32,972 nucleotides of DNA from Woeseiaceae bacterium (GTDB taxonomy: Bacteria > Pseudomonadota > Gammaproteobacteria > Steroidobacterales > Woeseiaceae). Position 1 is the first letter of the stretch. Each line of letters begins with the position of its first letter. Made by a program: the position numbers and the translations under genes. Below the pieces are notes generated by a model. It did no database searches, had not been told where the DNA came from, and was given only the letters and a program-made list of their open reading frames with translations. Positions 10,324 to 18,964 of the stretch are shown piece by piece. The stretch spans positions 1 to 32,972 of the forward strand of contig JABDQH010000021.1 in the NCBI GenBank assembly GCA_013042375.1, written 5' to 3'.

Positions 10324-11259
10324 TCAGAAAATCTCGGCGATCGCCGGCAGCCACTCGCGCCAGTAGTCGATCTTGTCACGCAGCTCTTCGACCGCGTCGT
10401 CGGGGTCTCGCCGCAGCAGGCGCACGTGATCGCCGGGACGCAGCTGCCCGAGGATGTGCCGGTCGAGGCGCGCGACCTGCGCCACGCGCGGGTAGCCGCC
10501 GACCGTGCCCGCGTCTGCGGAGAGAATGTACGGGGCGCCGTCCTCGGGACACTGCACCGTCCCCGGGAACACCGCCGCGCTCGGCATCCTCCCATCCGAC
10601 GACACCGATAGCGTCGGCCCGTCGAGTCGCAGGCCCATGCGATCGGCGCGGCGATCGACGACCCAGTTGGTGTCGAACAAAGTGTCGGCATTTTGCAGCA
10701 ACGGCGTTTCCGCCGCATCGCAGGCGCGCAGCGCCCAGCTCGTTGCCATAGGCGGGCGGAATTCGGCCGGCGTTTCCCGCTCGCTCACCTCACCGCCGAC
10801 TGTTTCGAGCACGTCACCGGCAGCGAACGCCCTGCCCTCGAAACCGCCGAAACCTGCCTGCAGGCTCGTCGCCGCCGAGCCCAGCACTTCGGGTACGGCG
10901 AAACCGCCCGCGACCGCGACGTAGACGCGCGCGCCGGTCTCGCACGCCCCCACCACCAGTTCGTCGCCCTCGCGCGCGAACACGCTGCGGTGCTGCCCGA
11001 CGGCAGTACCGTTGAGCGTGACGGTCGCGATCGCACCGGTCACCGCAACCGCACAGTCACGGTCGAAGCGCAGCGCCGGACCGAGCAATGCCGCTTCGAT
11101 CGCGGGCGCATCCCACGCGTTGCCGACCAGCCTGTTGGCGAGGGCCAGCGAGAGCGGATCGGCCGCGCCGCCCGACGGCACGCCCTGGTGTCGCAGTCCC
11201 GCTCTCGGTCGCGACTGGATCGTCGACTGCAGGCCCGGTTTGACGAGCGTGACGCTCAC
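10324..11259 (-). CDS. pxpC: 5-oxoprolinase subunit PxpC
   Basis: PxpC (YbgK, AHS2 domain) works with PxpA and PxpB in ATP-dependent cleavage of 5-oxoproline to glutamate, a damage-control reaction for a metabolite that forms spontaneously. The 311-residue length is normal. Recognisable motifs are VKPGLQSTIQSRPRAGLRHQ at the start, GVPSGGAADPLSLALANRLV, and VAVAGGFAVPEVLGSAAT. The GTG start at 11259 overlaps the pxpB TGA in a GTGA junction. The product was long called an allophanate hydrolase or urea carboxylase-like subunit by similarity, but the intact A-B-C set supports the oxoprolinase role. Confidence 0.94.
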   Translation of the reverse strand: MSVTLVKPGLQSTIQSRPRAGLRHQGVPSGGAADPLSLALANRLVGNAWDAPAIEAALLGPALRFDRDCAVAVTGAIATVTLNGTAVGQHRSVFAREGDELVVGACETGARVYVAVAGGFAVPEVLGSAATSLQAGFGGFEGRAFAAGDVLETVGGEVSERETPAEFRPPMATSWALRACDAAETPLLQNADTLFDTNWVVDRRADRMGLRLDGPTLSVSSDGRMPSAAVFPGTVQCPEDGAPYILSADAGTVGGYPRVAQVARLDRHILGQLRPGDHVRLLRRDPDDAVEELRDKIDYWREWLPAIAEIF

Positions 11260-11891
11260 GCGTCGAAGTCTTCCGCGGGTATCGCCGCAAAGCGCACGCG
11301 CATGCCGGGCTGCAGCGCAAACGGCTCGTCGGCCGTTGCGTCGAACAGTCGATACGGCGTCCTGCCGATCAGGGTCCAGCCACCCGGGCTCGCCATGGCA
11401 TAGAGCCCCGTGCGCCCGTCCGCGATGCCGACCGAACCGGGCTCGACGCGCTGCCGTGGTGCCGCGCGACGCGGCACGCGCAGCCTGTCATCGAGACCGC
11501 CGATGAAGGCAAAGCCCGGCGTGAAGCCGACCATGTCGACGCGATACTCGCGAGAAGTGTGCAGCGCGATGATCTCGTCGGCCGACAATCCCGTGGTATC
11601 GCTTAGGCCGTCGAGATCCGGCCCGTAAGCGCCGCCGTAGACGACCGGGATCTCGATGAGTGCCGTATCCGTCGACAGCGGGCGTATGCCCTCCGCCAAC
11701 GCGTCCTCGATTGCGGCCTGCGCGACCGACGCGGTCATCGCATCGGCGCCGAAATGCACGACGACCGAATCGATGCCGGGAACGACGTCAACGAAGCGCC
11801 TGGTGTCGCGAAGCTGTGCAGCGAGCGCCTGTGCATCGGCCGCATCGTCGACGGCAACCGAGAAGAGATCGTCACCGCAGCGTGTGAGCAT
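11256..11891 (-). CDS. pxpB: 5-oxoprolinase subunit PxpB
   Basis: PxpB (YbgJ, AHS1 domain) is the second 5-oxoprolinase subunit. The conserved IEIPVVYGGAYGPDLDGL, VDMVGFTPGFAFIGGLDDRL, and GSVGIADGRTGLYAMASPGG segments are present. I place the start at ATG 11891, which has GGAG nine bases upstream and gives 211 residues, close to the family norm. An in-frame ATG at 11906 would add five residues, and the longer open frame upstream is only the shadow of pxpA. It overlaps the end of pxpA by 20 bases and the start of pxpC by 4. Confidence 0.94.
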   Translation of the reverse strand: MLTRCGDDLFSVAVDDAADAQALAAQLRDTRRFVDVVPGIDSVVVHFGADAMTASVAQAAIEDALAEGIRPLSTDTALIEIPVVYGGAYGPDLDGLSDTTGLSADEIIALHTSREYRVDMVGFTPGFAFIGGLDDRLRVPRRAAPRQRVEPGSVGIADGRTGLYAMASPGGWTLIGRTPYRLFDATADEPFALQPGMRVRFAAIPAEDFDA

Positions 11892-12621
11892 GAATCTCGA
11901 CTCCATTGGTCTCGAGCACGACGCGCACGGCGCGTGCCTTGCCCGCCGCGTCGGGCGTATCGCCGTGGATACACAGCGTATCGGCGCGCACCTCGATCTC
12001 CTCGCCGTTTCTCGCCGTAACGCGCCCGTCCTCGGCCAGGCGCACGGCCTGCGTGGTCGTGACATACAGCTCCTCGTGCACGGCGCCGGGCTCCTTGCGC
12101 GACACCAGCGTGCCGTCAGGCTCGTAGGCCCGGTCGACGAATGCCTCCGCGATGAAGCGCAGGCCGTGGCGGGCCGCCGCAAACTCGAGTTCGGTCTTCG
12201 CCATGCCCATGAAGGCGGGATCGCCCGGGGCTTCGGCCACGACGCGCGCGATGATGTCGGCGAGCTCGGCGTCATGAATCGCGTCGTTGTAGAGCGCGCC
12301 GTGGGGCTTGACGTGGTTGAGCCGCGCCCCGAGTTCGGCCGCGATATCGGCCAGCGCGGTCACCTGCGCGGTCAACGAATCGTACAATTCTGCGCCGCGC
12401 ATGAAGCCGCTCTCGCGGCCGAATCCTTGGCGATCGGGATAGCCAGGGTGCGCGCCGACGGCGACGCCGTTGGCGATCGCGGATCCAACGGTGCTGGCCA
12501 TCGATGCCGTGTCGCCCGCATGCCCGCCGCAGGCAACGTTACAGCTCGAGACGATCTCGAGCAGTTCGTCATCATAAGGATCGCCTTCGCCGAGATCCGC
12601 GTTCAGGTCGATGCTGATCAC
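11872..12621 (-). CDS. pxpA: 5-oxoprolinase subunit PxpA (LamB/YcsF family)
   Basis: PxpA is the LamB/YcsF-family subunit of ATP-dependent 5-oxoprolinase. The start gives the family signature MISIDLNADLGEG. This is followed by SSCNVACGGHAGD, VGAHPGYPDRQGFGR, and the NHVKPHGALYND motif. The length of 249 residues is normal. The GTG start at 12621 overlaps the rsgA stop in a GTGA junction, so the longer open frame reading back into rsgA is not used. Confidence 0.95.
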   Translation of the reverse strand: MISIDLNADLGEGDPYDDELLEIVSSCNVACGGHAGDTASMASTVGSAIANGVAVGAHPGYPDRQGFGRESGFMRGAELYDSLTAQVTALADIAAELGARLNHVKPHGALYNDAIHDAELADIIARVVAEAPGDPAFMGMAKTELEFAAARHGLRFIAEAFVDRAYEPDGTLVSRKEPGAVHEELYVTTTQAVRLAEDGRVTARNGEEIEVRADTLCIHGDTPDAAGKARAVRVVLETNGVEIHAHTLR

Positions 12622-13667
12622 TGGTGCTTGCCGCCTTTTTCTCGCTGCTTGTCCGCCATGACGGACCGGACCATCCTGCCGAATTTCTTGTCGCGGGCAC
12701 GCCGCTCGGCCAGCGTCTCGGTGTTGCGCTGGTCTTCCGAACGCAGCTTGCGATATCGGCGCAGGCGCTCCGGATCGAGATCGCCTGTCTCGACAGCGTC
12801 CCGCACGGCGCATCCCGGCTCCGATTCGTGACAACAGTCCGCGAACCGGCAGCGCTCGGCCAGCGCGGCGATCTCCACGAACACGTCGTCGAGCGCATCG
12901 CCAACGTCTACGAGCTGCAGCTCGCGCATGCCCGGCGTATCGATGAGCCATCCGCCATCGCCGAGACGATGCATCGAACGCGAGCTCGTCGTATGGCGCC
13001 CGCGCTGATCGTCCTCGCGCACCTCGCGGGTGGCGAGCGCCTCGCCGGTCAGCGTGCCCACCAGCGTCGACTTGCCGACGCCGGACGAGCCCAGCAGGGC
13101 CACGGTCTGGCCGGCATTGCACCAAGGGCGCAGCACGTCGACCTCAAGCGGCTCGCGCGCGTCCAGCGTCTCGACGAGAATCCCGGGCGCCAGGCCGCTG
13201 GCCGCCGACACGAACGGCTCGATCGAATCGGCGAGGTCGGCTTTCGTGACGACGACGACCGGGAACGCGCCGGCATCGTTGGCGATCGCGAGGTAGCGCT
13301 CGAGCCGCGCGACATTGAAGTCACGGTTGGCGGAGGTCACGATGAAGAGCGTATCCACGTTGGCGGCGATCAGCTGCTTCTCGCCCGCCGTGCCCGCAGC
13401 GCGGCGCTGAAACAACGACTGGCGTTCGAGACGCCGCCGCACGACGGGCTCCGCGGGCTCGAGCACGACCCAGTCACCGACCGTGATGTCGAGCGCCGCT
13501 GCCTTGCCGGTCAGCGCGATGGACTCCTGCCCCGCCGCGTGCCCGACGTCGATACGTCCGCGGTGGACATGCAGCACGCGGGCCGGACGGCCGCCCTCGC
13601 CATCGTTGAGTTGCGCGTGAAAATACGGCCGCCAGCCGAGGTTTTGTAACGTCTCGGGAACGCTCAT
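12618..13667 (-). CDS. rsgA: Ribosome small subunit-dependent GTPase RsgA
   Basis: RsgA is a circularly permuted GTPase that checks late maturation of the 30S subunit. The order of motifs shows the permutation: an OB fold (to about residue 95), then G4 VTKAD (about 140-144), then the P-loop GSSGVGKS (about 193-200), then DTPG. A C-terminal zinc-binding region follows with CRFADCCHESEPGC. I start at ATG 13667 (MSVPETLQNLGW); a GTG three codons upstream is possible. The product is 349 residues. It is divergent from the SDR gene with a 54-base gap, and begins the rsgA-pxpABC-trhA run. Confidence 0.95.
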   Translation of the reverse strand: MSVPETLQNLGWRPYFHAQLNDGEGGRPARVLHVHRGRIDVGHAAGQESIALTGKAAALDITVGDWVVLEPAEPVVRRRLERQSLFQRRAAGTAGEKQLIAANVDTLFIVTSANRDFNVARLERYLAIANDAGAFPVVVVTKADLADSIEPFVSAASGLAPGILVETLDAREPLEVDVLRPWCNAGQTVALLGSSGVGKSTLVGTLTGEALATREVREDDQRGRHTTSSRSMHRLGDGGWLIDTPGMRELQLVDVGDALDDVFVEIAALAERCRFADCCHESEPGCAVRDAVETGDLDPERLRRYRKLRSEDQRNTETLAERRARDKKFGRMVRSVMADKQREKGGKHQ

Positions 13668-13678
13668 GGGATACACTG

Positions 13679-13692
13679 GATAACACGTTATC
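13679..13692. promoter_or_regulatory. GATAAC-AC-GTTATC palindrome between divergent genes
   Basis: GATAAC (13679-13684) and GTTATC (13687-13692) are exact inverted repeats with a 2-base centre. The site lies in the 54-base gap between rsgA and the divergent SDR gene and would overlap the promoters of both. It could be an operator. No regulator is identified, and a palindrome this short can occur by chance. Confidence 0.3.
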
Positions 13693-13721
13693 GTCGACAG
13701 GGAAACAAGGGGAGGCTCTCA

Positions 13722-14456
13722 ATGAGCGTTGTACTGGTCACGGGCGCGAGTTCCGGCATAGGGGCCGCCATTGCCATCGCGTTCGCCGAAGACGGCTGGG
13801 ACGTGATGGCCGCTGGTCGCGACGAGGGCCGTCTCGAGGAAGTCGCCGACGTGTCCGAAAGCATCGTCACCTGGGCGGGCGAACTGATCGACTCCGAGGA
13901 CTGCGAAGAACTCATCGCCGACGCCATCGAGGAATTCGGGCAACTCGACTGCCTCGTCAACAACGCCGGCGTTCTCGTTCGCGGCGACGTCTCGGAGACG
14001 AACGACGAGGACTGGCGTTACATGATGGCCGTCAATCTCGACGTGCCGTTTTTCCTGAGCCGCGCGGCGTTGCCGCACCTCGAACGCTCGGAGGGCAGCA
14101 TTATCAACATCGCTTCCGACTGGGGTCTCAAAGCCGGCGAACGCGCGGCCGCCTACTGCGCCAGCAAGGCGGGACTCGTGCTGCTCACGAAGGCGATGGC
14201 CAGGGATCATGCGCGCGACGGGCTGCGAGTCAACGCCATTTGCCCCGGCGAGGTCGACACGCCGATGCTCGTCGCCGAAGCGAAAGCCAATGACTACGAT
14301 CTCGACGAATACATCGAGGAATTGTGCGAGGAAGTCCCGAGCGGACGCATCGGCGAGCCCGAAGAGGTCGCATCGCTGGCACTGTTCCTGGCCGGCAACG
14401 GCGCGCTGCACATCAACGGCGCCGCCATTCCCCTCGACGGCGGAGCGAGCGCCTAG
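13722..14456 (+). CDS. SDR family NAD(P)-dependent oxidoreductase
   Basis: The 244-residue protein is a classical short-chain dehydrogenase. It has the nucleotide-binding TGASSGIG at residues 7-14, NNAG near residue 85, and the catalytic serine, tyrosine and lysine within NIASDWGLKAGERAAAYCAS and the following K. The NAICPGEVDTPM segment and a C-terminal PLDGGASA are also typical. The stretch around residues 180-200 is unusually acidic. The ATG has a strong Shine-Dalgarno, AAGGGGAGG (13707-13715), six bases upstream. The substrate cannot be predicted. The gene stands alone between divergent rsgA and convergent tldD-like genes, sharing four bases with the latter. Confidence 0.93.
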   Translation: MSVVLVTGASSGIGAAIAIAFAEDGWDVMAAGRDEGRLEEVADVSESIVTWAGELIDSEDCEELIADAIEEFGQLDCLVNNAGVLVRGDVSETNDEDWRYMMAVNLDVPFFLSRAALPHLERSEGSIINIASDWGLKAGERAAAYCASKAGLVLLTKAMARDHARDGLRVNAICPGEVDTPMLVAEAKANDYDLDEYIEELCEEVPSGRIGEPEEVASLALFLAGNGALHINGAAIPLDGGASA

Positions 14457-15988
14457 ACCCGAATCCGCGAAACCTCGAGGCCCGATACGAGCACGGTCGG
14501 CATGCCGTGCGAGACCGGCAGGTTCTGGCCGTGCTTGCCACAGATCCAGCCGCCCGTGTCCATGCGCGTATCGTCGGCGGCCATCGCAATCTTGCCAAGT
14601 AATTCGGGGCCGTTGCCCGAGATGCGAAAGTCCTTGGTCGGCGTCGTTATCTTGCCCTGCTCCACGAGCCAGCCGTTCTTGACCTCGAAACTGAAGTTGC
14701 CCGAGCCGAGTTCGGCGCGGCCGCCGGAGAACGTCTCGCAGATCAGCGCATTGCCCGCAGCGGCGATGATCTCGTCACGCGAGTGCGGGCCGTTCTCCAT
14801 GAACGTACAGGTCAGTCTCGGCATCGGCAGGTGCCGGTAGGACTCGCGGCGCCCCGCTCCGGTCGTTTGCACGCCGTAGTGTCGGGCGCTCCTCAGATCG
14901 TGTACGTAGGAACGCAGGACGCCGTTCTCGACCAGGACCTTGCGCCCTGTCTCGCTGCCCTCGTCGTCGAAGTTGAGCGCGCCCGACTCGTGCGGCAGGC
15001 GTGCATCGTCGACGACCGTGACAAAGGGCTCGGCGACCCGCTCGCCGATGCTGTCCGACCAGGTACTCGTACCGTCACGATTGAAGTCTGCCTCGAGCGC
15101 GTGGCCGATCGCTTCGTGCAACAGGACGCCGCTCGTGCCCGCTGCGAGAATGACAGGCATGTGGCCCTCGGGTGCACGACGCGCCTCGAACTGGATCAGC
15201 GTGCGCTCGAGCGCGTCACCGACGAGCGCATCGATCCGTTCGTCGCTGTACCAGTCGATGCCCGCGCGCGCCGCGTTCGTCGCGAAGCCGGTCTGCCGTG
15301 CGTCGCCGCGCGCCGCGGTCACGACGAGCGTCAATCTCGTCAACGGGCGCGTGTCGATGACGATATGACCGTCGAGTGTCGCGACGAGGATATTTTGCTC
15401 GCCGTCTTCCCAGCGAATCGACACGGATTCGACGGCGGATTCCGCCGCGCGCACCCGCGCCTCGATGTCACCGAGCAGCGCGTGCCTGCTCTCCATGGCG
15501 ACCTTGCTCCACGACAGCGAGGTCGGATAGAGATTGCCGTCGTCGCGCTGGCGCAGCGATGTCGTGACAACCGGGGCGGCCGCGCCCCGCCCGGCCGCCT
15601 CGCGTGCTGCAGCCTGCAGACCCGGCAAGGTCAGGTCTTCGGTCCATGCAAAACCGACCTCATCGCCCCTGACGACCCTGAGACCCGCACCCTGGTCCCT
15701 CGAAGATACGGACTCGGTGATCTCGCCGTTCTCGTAGACGATGCGGTTGCGATGCGAAATTTCGAGGAAAGCATCGGCGATGTCGGCACCGGCTGCCGTC
15801 AGCGTCGTCATTACCCTCGATATCGACGCTTCGTCGACGCCGTACCAGCTGGCAAACAGGCTATCGGGCCGCGGCGCCTCGGGAACCGGTTCGGGATCCG
15901 TGGCACAGCCGGGCACCAGCAACGGTAATGACAGCACCGTGCCACCGGCTGCGACATGGCCCAGGAATCTTCTGCGATCCACCGTCAT
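14453..15988 (-). CDS. TldD/PmbA-family metallopeptidase, Tat-exported lipoprotein
   Basis: The 511-residue product belongs to the TldD family. The zinc-binding HEAIGHALE motif is at residues 291-299, and the C-terminal SGGRAELGSGNFSFEV region is present. Cytoplasmic TldD pairs with TldE/PmbA to cleave small or unfolded peptides. This one has an export signal: DRRRFLGHVAAGG resembles a twin-arginine motif (residues 4-16), followed by a hydrophobic stretch and the lipobox LVPGC with C28. It should therefore act in the periplasm as a membrane-anchored protein. No TldE partner is adjacent. Its ATG overlaps the rhomboid stop (ATGA), and its stop overlaps the convergent SDR stop in CTAG. A much longer open frame upstream is only an artefact. 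Confidence 0.92.
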   Translation of the reverse strand: MTVDRRRFLGHVAAGGTVLSLPLLVPGCATDPEPVPEAPRPDSLFASWYGVDEASISRVMTTLTAAGADIADAFLEISHRNRIVYENGEITESVSSRDQGAGLRVVRGDEVGFAWTEDLTLPGLQAAAREAAGRGAAAPVVTTSLRQRDDGNLYPTSLSWSKVAMESRHALLGDIEARVRAAESAVESVSIRWEDGEQNILVATLDGHIVIDTRPLTRLTLVVTAARGDARQTGFATNAARAGIDWYSDERIDALVGDALERTLIQFEARRAPEGHMPVILAAGTSGVLLHEAIGHALEADFNRDGTSTWSDSIGERVAEPFVTVVDDARLPHESGALNFDDEGSETGRKVLVENGVLRSYVHDLRSARHYGVQTTGAGRRESYRHLPMPRLTCTFMENGPHSRDEIIAAAGNALICETFSGGRAELGSGNFSFEVKNGWLVEQGKITTPTKDFRISGNGPELLGKIAMAADDTRMDTGGWICGKHGQNLPVSHGMPTVLVSGLEVSRIRV

Positions 15989-16599
15989 CGCCGCCCCCGC
16001 CAGTAGCGCAGAGTCAGGAAGCCGAACATCATGCCGCCGAGATGCGCAAAATTGGCGATGCCCGGCGCGGCGCCGCTGAAGCCGAAATACAGCTCGAGCG
16101 CCCCGAACACGAACACCGCGGTGATCGCACGCATCGGGATCGGTGGAAATATCAGCATGACCATGCGATTCGGGAACGTGAGTCCGAACGCGAGCAGAAT
16201 ACCGAACACACCACCCGATGCCCCGACTGTCGGGTACAGGCCGCCCTGCCAGCCCGCGACTACCAGCTGCACCAAACCCGCGCCGACGACACACACGAGG
16301 AAATAGGTGAGGAAACGCTGCGGCCCCCACAGGCGCTCGAGGTCCTGCCCGAACATCCACAGCGCGAACATGTTGAATGCGATGTGCATCAGGTCCCCGT
16401 GCAGGAAACCGTAGGTCAGCAGCTGCCATGGCATGAACGGCGAGTTCGACGGCGTGGCCGGCCACAATGCGAAGCGAATCATCATGAATTCGAAGCTCAT
16501 CTGCTGCAGCACGAAGACGAGCCCGTTCGAGATGAGCAGGATGAAAATGATGGTCGGGATACCGCTCGCGGGCCGACCTGTATAAACCTGCCTGTTCAT
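15985..16599 (-). CDS. Rhomboid family intramembrane serine protease
   Basis: The 204-residue protein has six predicted membrane helices and a complete rhomboid active site. It shows HIAFNMFALWMFG (helix 2 region), the catalytic serine in GASGGVFGILLAF, and the catalytic histidine in NFAHLGGMMFGFL. The LTYGFLHGDLMH segment is also characteristic. I use the ATG at 16599 (MNRQVYTG), which shares one base with the TAA of the DUF2207 gene. Sequence upstream in this frame is the arginine-rich shadow of the poly-glycine tail. It sits between a DUF2207 protein and the exported TldD-like peptidase, which suggests membrane-protein cleavage within one operon. Confidence 0.95.
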   Translation of the reverse strand: MNRQVYTGRPASGIPTIIFILLISNGLVFVLQQMSFEFMMIRFALWPATPSNSPFMPWQLLTYGFLHGDLMHIAFNMFALWMFGQDLERLWGPQRFLTYFLVCVVGAGLVQLVVAGWQGGLYPTVGASGGVFGILLAFGLTFPNRMVMLIFPPIPMRAITAVFVFGALELYFGFSGAAPGIANFAHLGGMMFGFLTLRYWRGRR

Positions 16600-18299
16600 T
16601 ACCAGCCGCCGCCTCCGCCGCCGCCACCGCCGCCACCCGACGAACCGCCGCCGCCACCGCCCGATGACGAACCGGGCGGCGCGACCGCCGAATTGACGGC
16701 CGAGTTCAGTCCGCCGGTCAGGCTGTTGGTCGATCGTGCGAGATTCGATGTACTCCACTCGCCGCTGTACCAGGTCGGGCGATAGCTGCTGCCGTCCGGA
16801 TTACGGATCGCGGAAAGCATGGCCGCGAATTTCTCGGACCATGCCTGTTCGACGCCGAGCGCGAGCGCGTATGGCAACAGCGTCTCGAAGAGCGCCGGCG
16901 TTTTTTGCGGCGGATTACGCAAGTTGAGTTCGTCCTTTTCGGCAATCTCGAGATAGTCCCTGAAGCCAAGCATTTCGTCGAGCAGCTGCCGGCCGCGAAT
17001 CGTCGGGCGCCTCATAATGATCGCAAAGAACACGATGGTCAGGAAGGACAGGACGCTGACCGCGATCACGAGCGCCGTCGCGCCGCGACCGACGTTGAGC
17101 GCGACGACGAGAACGAGAACGACGAAGATGGCCGCCGGCAGATTCAGCCAGCCGTTCGTCCTGAAGTAGTGTTCCTTGTAGTCCTTCTTGAGCGACTCCC
17201 GATGTTCGCTGCGCGCTTTGCCCAGCACCTCGTGGTTCTCGTTTTTGAGTACGACGACGTCACCGTTATCAAAGAGCGCCGTGAGCAGCTCCTTCTCTCC
17301 CGGGGCCATTTCGGGCTTGAGCGTACCCTCGCCCGCTCTCCTCAGCGTGTGCTTGTCGCCGCCCGATTTCTCGATCTCGAGATAGCCCTTGACCGCGAGA
17401 TTGACGATCGCGGCCGTCATCACCTTGTTGTCGTAGTACATCTGCCGGATATAGCGCAACGAGGCAGGCGAGAAACCGCTCGGGGGCGTGTAACGCGTCA
17501 CGATCACGCCTTCCTCGGGATCCTTGCCGTGCCTGCGCCAAAGTGGGATGTAATACAGCAACAACAGCGCGAAGCCGCCCGTGGCAACCAGCAGGTTACC
17601 GTTGTCGGCGAGCAACCAGCGCACGCGATCCTGCGTCGTCGGCTCGTCGACGTAGCCCTTGGGCCAGCCGACGACGATGGTCAGGCCGTGCGCGACCGGC
17701 AGCGGCTGGTCGGCCTGAAAGTGAACATTTCCCATGCCGTCGACGTAGCGGCTGTACTCCTGCGCGTTCGAGCCGAGCCTGCCTGTGTACCCGTCCAGCG
17801 CCAGAACATCGCGTGGGGCATCGAATTCGAGACGGACGGTCGCCGACGCCTTGTCGATCGGGAACGGCCATTCGTTACCCGTAACGTTCCAGTACAGTTC
17901 GTCGTGCTGGTCGAAAAAACCGAGCATGCGGTTCACGCGATAGCGAAAAAGGTAGGTGTGCTCACCGTGCTCTACGTAGCGATCCTTGTGACCGAAATAG
18001 GTCCGCACGTCGCGCCCACTCTGCACGGTGTGGAAATCCTCTCGCCGGTCGTTGCGCATCACGACGAGCGGCTCGAGGCGGATGTGATGTTCGTTGCCCA
18101 GGCGGTCGACGTATTCGACCGGGAAGTCCCGGTAAATGCCGCGCCGGATCTGCTTGCCCTCGGCGCGCACGGTGATCGTCTCGGTGACCTCGACGTTGCC
18201 ATCGGGAAACACCTTTACGTCACTGTGGAAGCTCAGAATACGTTCGTCCGCGCCGGCAACGAGCGGCAGCAGCAGCGCAAGGAGCCACAACGGTCTCAT
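16599..18299 (-). CDS. DUF2207 domain-containing membrane protein
   Basis: The 566-residue product begins with a signal peptide ([17 protein letters not shown]). The DUF2207 ectodomain follows, with [34 protein letters not shown], and [19 protein letters not shown]. Membrane helices lie near residues 235-255 and as a pair near 395-440. A cytoplasmic domain follows ([24 protein letters not shown]). The protein ends in a glycine and serine tail finishing in tryptophan, typical of this family. The function is unknown, but DUF2207 genes commonly follow lemA, as here. The ATG overlaps the lemA stop in ATGA. Confidence 0.93.
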   Translation of the reverse strand: MRPLWLLALLLPLVAGADERILSFHSDVKVFPDGNVEVTETITVRAEGKQIRRGIYRDFPVEYVDRLGNEHHIRLEPLVVMRNDRREDFHTVQSGRDVRTYFGHKDRYVEHGEHTYLFRYRVNRMLGFFDQHDELYWNVTGNEWPFPIDKASATVRLEFDAPRDVLALDGYTGRLGSNAQEYSRYVDGMGNVHFQADQPLPVAHGLTIVVGWPKGYVDEPTTQDRVRWLLADNGNLLVATGGFALLLLYYIPLWRRHGKDPEEGVIVTRYTPPSGFSPASLRYIRQMYYDNKVMTAAIVNLAVKGYLEIEKSGGDKHTLRRAGEGTLKPEMAPGEKELLTALFDNGDVVVLKNENHEVLGKARSEHRESLKKDYKEHYFRTNGWLNLPAAIFVVLVLVVALNVGRGATALVIAVSVLSFLTIVFFAIIMRRPTIRGRQLLDEMLGFRDYLEIAEKDELNLRNPPQKTPALFETLLPYALALGVEQAWSEKFAAMLSAIRNPDGSSYRPTWYSGEWSTSNLARSTNSLTGGLNSAVNSAVAPPGSSSGGGGGGSSGGGGGGGGGGGW

Positions 18300-18856
18300 T
18301 CAACGCCTCCGAACCGGGCCAATGGCACGTTGGCCGCTTCGTCCGACGTCTTCTGGAAGAAATCCCGCGTACCGAAACCAAACACACCGGCGACGATGTT
18401 GCTCGGCACGCTTTCGGTCATCGTGTTGTAGTCACGCACCGAGCCGTTGTAGTAGCGACGCGCGAACTGCAGGTAATCCTCGGTCTCGACGAGTTCTTTC
18501 TGCAGCGCCAGGAAATTCTCGTTGGCCTTGAGATCGGGGTAGTCTTCGGCCAGCACCAGCAGTCGTTCGACGCCCGCACTCAGCGCTTCTTCCGCCGTAC
18601 CGCGGGTGCGCACGTCCGCGGCGCGGATCGCTTCGGCGCGTAATTCGGTGACGGCCTCGAGCGTCGCCTTCTCGTACCTCGCGTAGTGATCGACGGCCTT
18701 GACGAGCTGTGGCACCAGGTCGTGGCGCCGCTGTAACTGGACGTCGATATCGCTCCAGGCCGTGTCGACCCGGTTACGGCCGCGTATCAGCCGGTTATAG
18801 ATCGCGACGCCTGCGGCGCCAACGAGCAGGATAAGAACAATGACTGCTGTGCCCAT
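18296..18856 (-). CDS. LemA family protein
   Basis: The 186-residue protein has one N-terminal membrane helix ([21 protein letters not shown]) followed by the helical LemA domain: [56 protein letters not shown], and the C-terminal [14 protein letters not shown]. The role of LemA proteins is not settled; membrane-stress functions have been suggested. I use the ATG at 18856. An in-frame GTG at 18886 adds ten residues. No Shine-Dalgarno is seen, and a TACGAT hexamer lies only seven bases before the ATG, so a leaderless transcript is possible. It is the first of four overlapping genes. Confidence 0.93.
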   Translation of the reverse strand: MGTAVIVLILLVGAAGVAIYNRLIRGRNRVDTAWSDIDVQLQRRHDLVPQLVKAVDHYARYEKATLEAVTELRAEAIRAADVRTRGTAEEALSAGVERLLVLAEDYPDLKANENFLALQKELVETEDYLQFARRYYNGSVRDYNTMTESVPSNIVAGVFGFGTRDFFQKTSDEAANVPLARFGGVE

Positions 18857-18890
18857 GCGCGCAATCGTATCATTGTGGAGGAGCACTCAG

Positions 18891-18938
18891 TGTGGGAGCG
18901 GCTTCAGCCGCGAATTCGGGCCTGAAGGCCCTCCCACA
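18891..18938. repeat. REP-like palindromic element
   Basis: TGTGGGAG (18891-18898) and CTCCCACA (18931-18938) pair as outer arms. Inside are two small hairpins, CGGCT-TC-AGCCG (18899-18910) and GGGCCT-GA-AGGCCC (18918-18931). This three-part fold and the motif GTGGGAGCGGCTTCAGCCGCG are, from memory, typical of highly repeated extragenic palindromes in Pseudomonas and Xanthomonas relatives. It lies between the DUF3570 stop and the lemA start and may stabilise or end the DUF3570 transcript. Confidence 0.8.
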
Positions 18939-18964
18939 TTCCGGAGCCCTTCTGCAAGCTCACG

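Noticed and set aside
15989-16657. N-terminal extension of the TldD-like frame
   Set aside because: The upstream part is the rhomboid gene read in another frame; the ATG at 15988 gives a proper Tat and lipoprotein signal.
16605-16670. CCG/CCGCCG-rich repeats as a CRISPR or regulatory repeat
   Set aside because: They are the coding sequence of the glycine tail of the DUF2207 protein, with no spacers.
16905-18431. 508-codon plus-strand open frame opposite DUF2207 and LemA
   Set aside because: It is the antisense of two recognisable genes; it has no signal peptide or motif.
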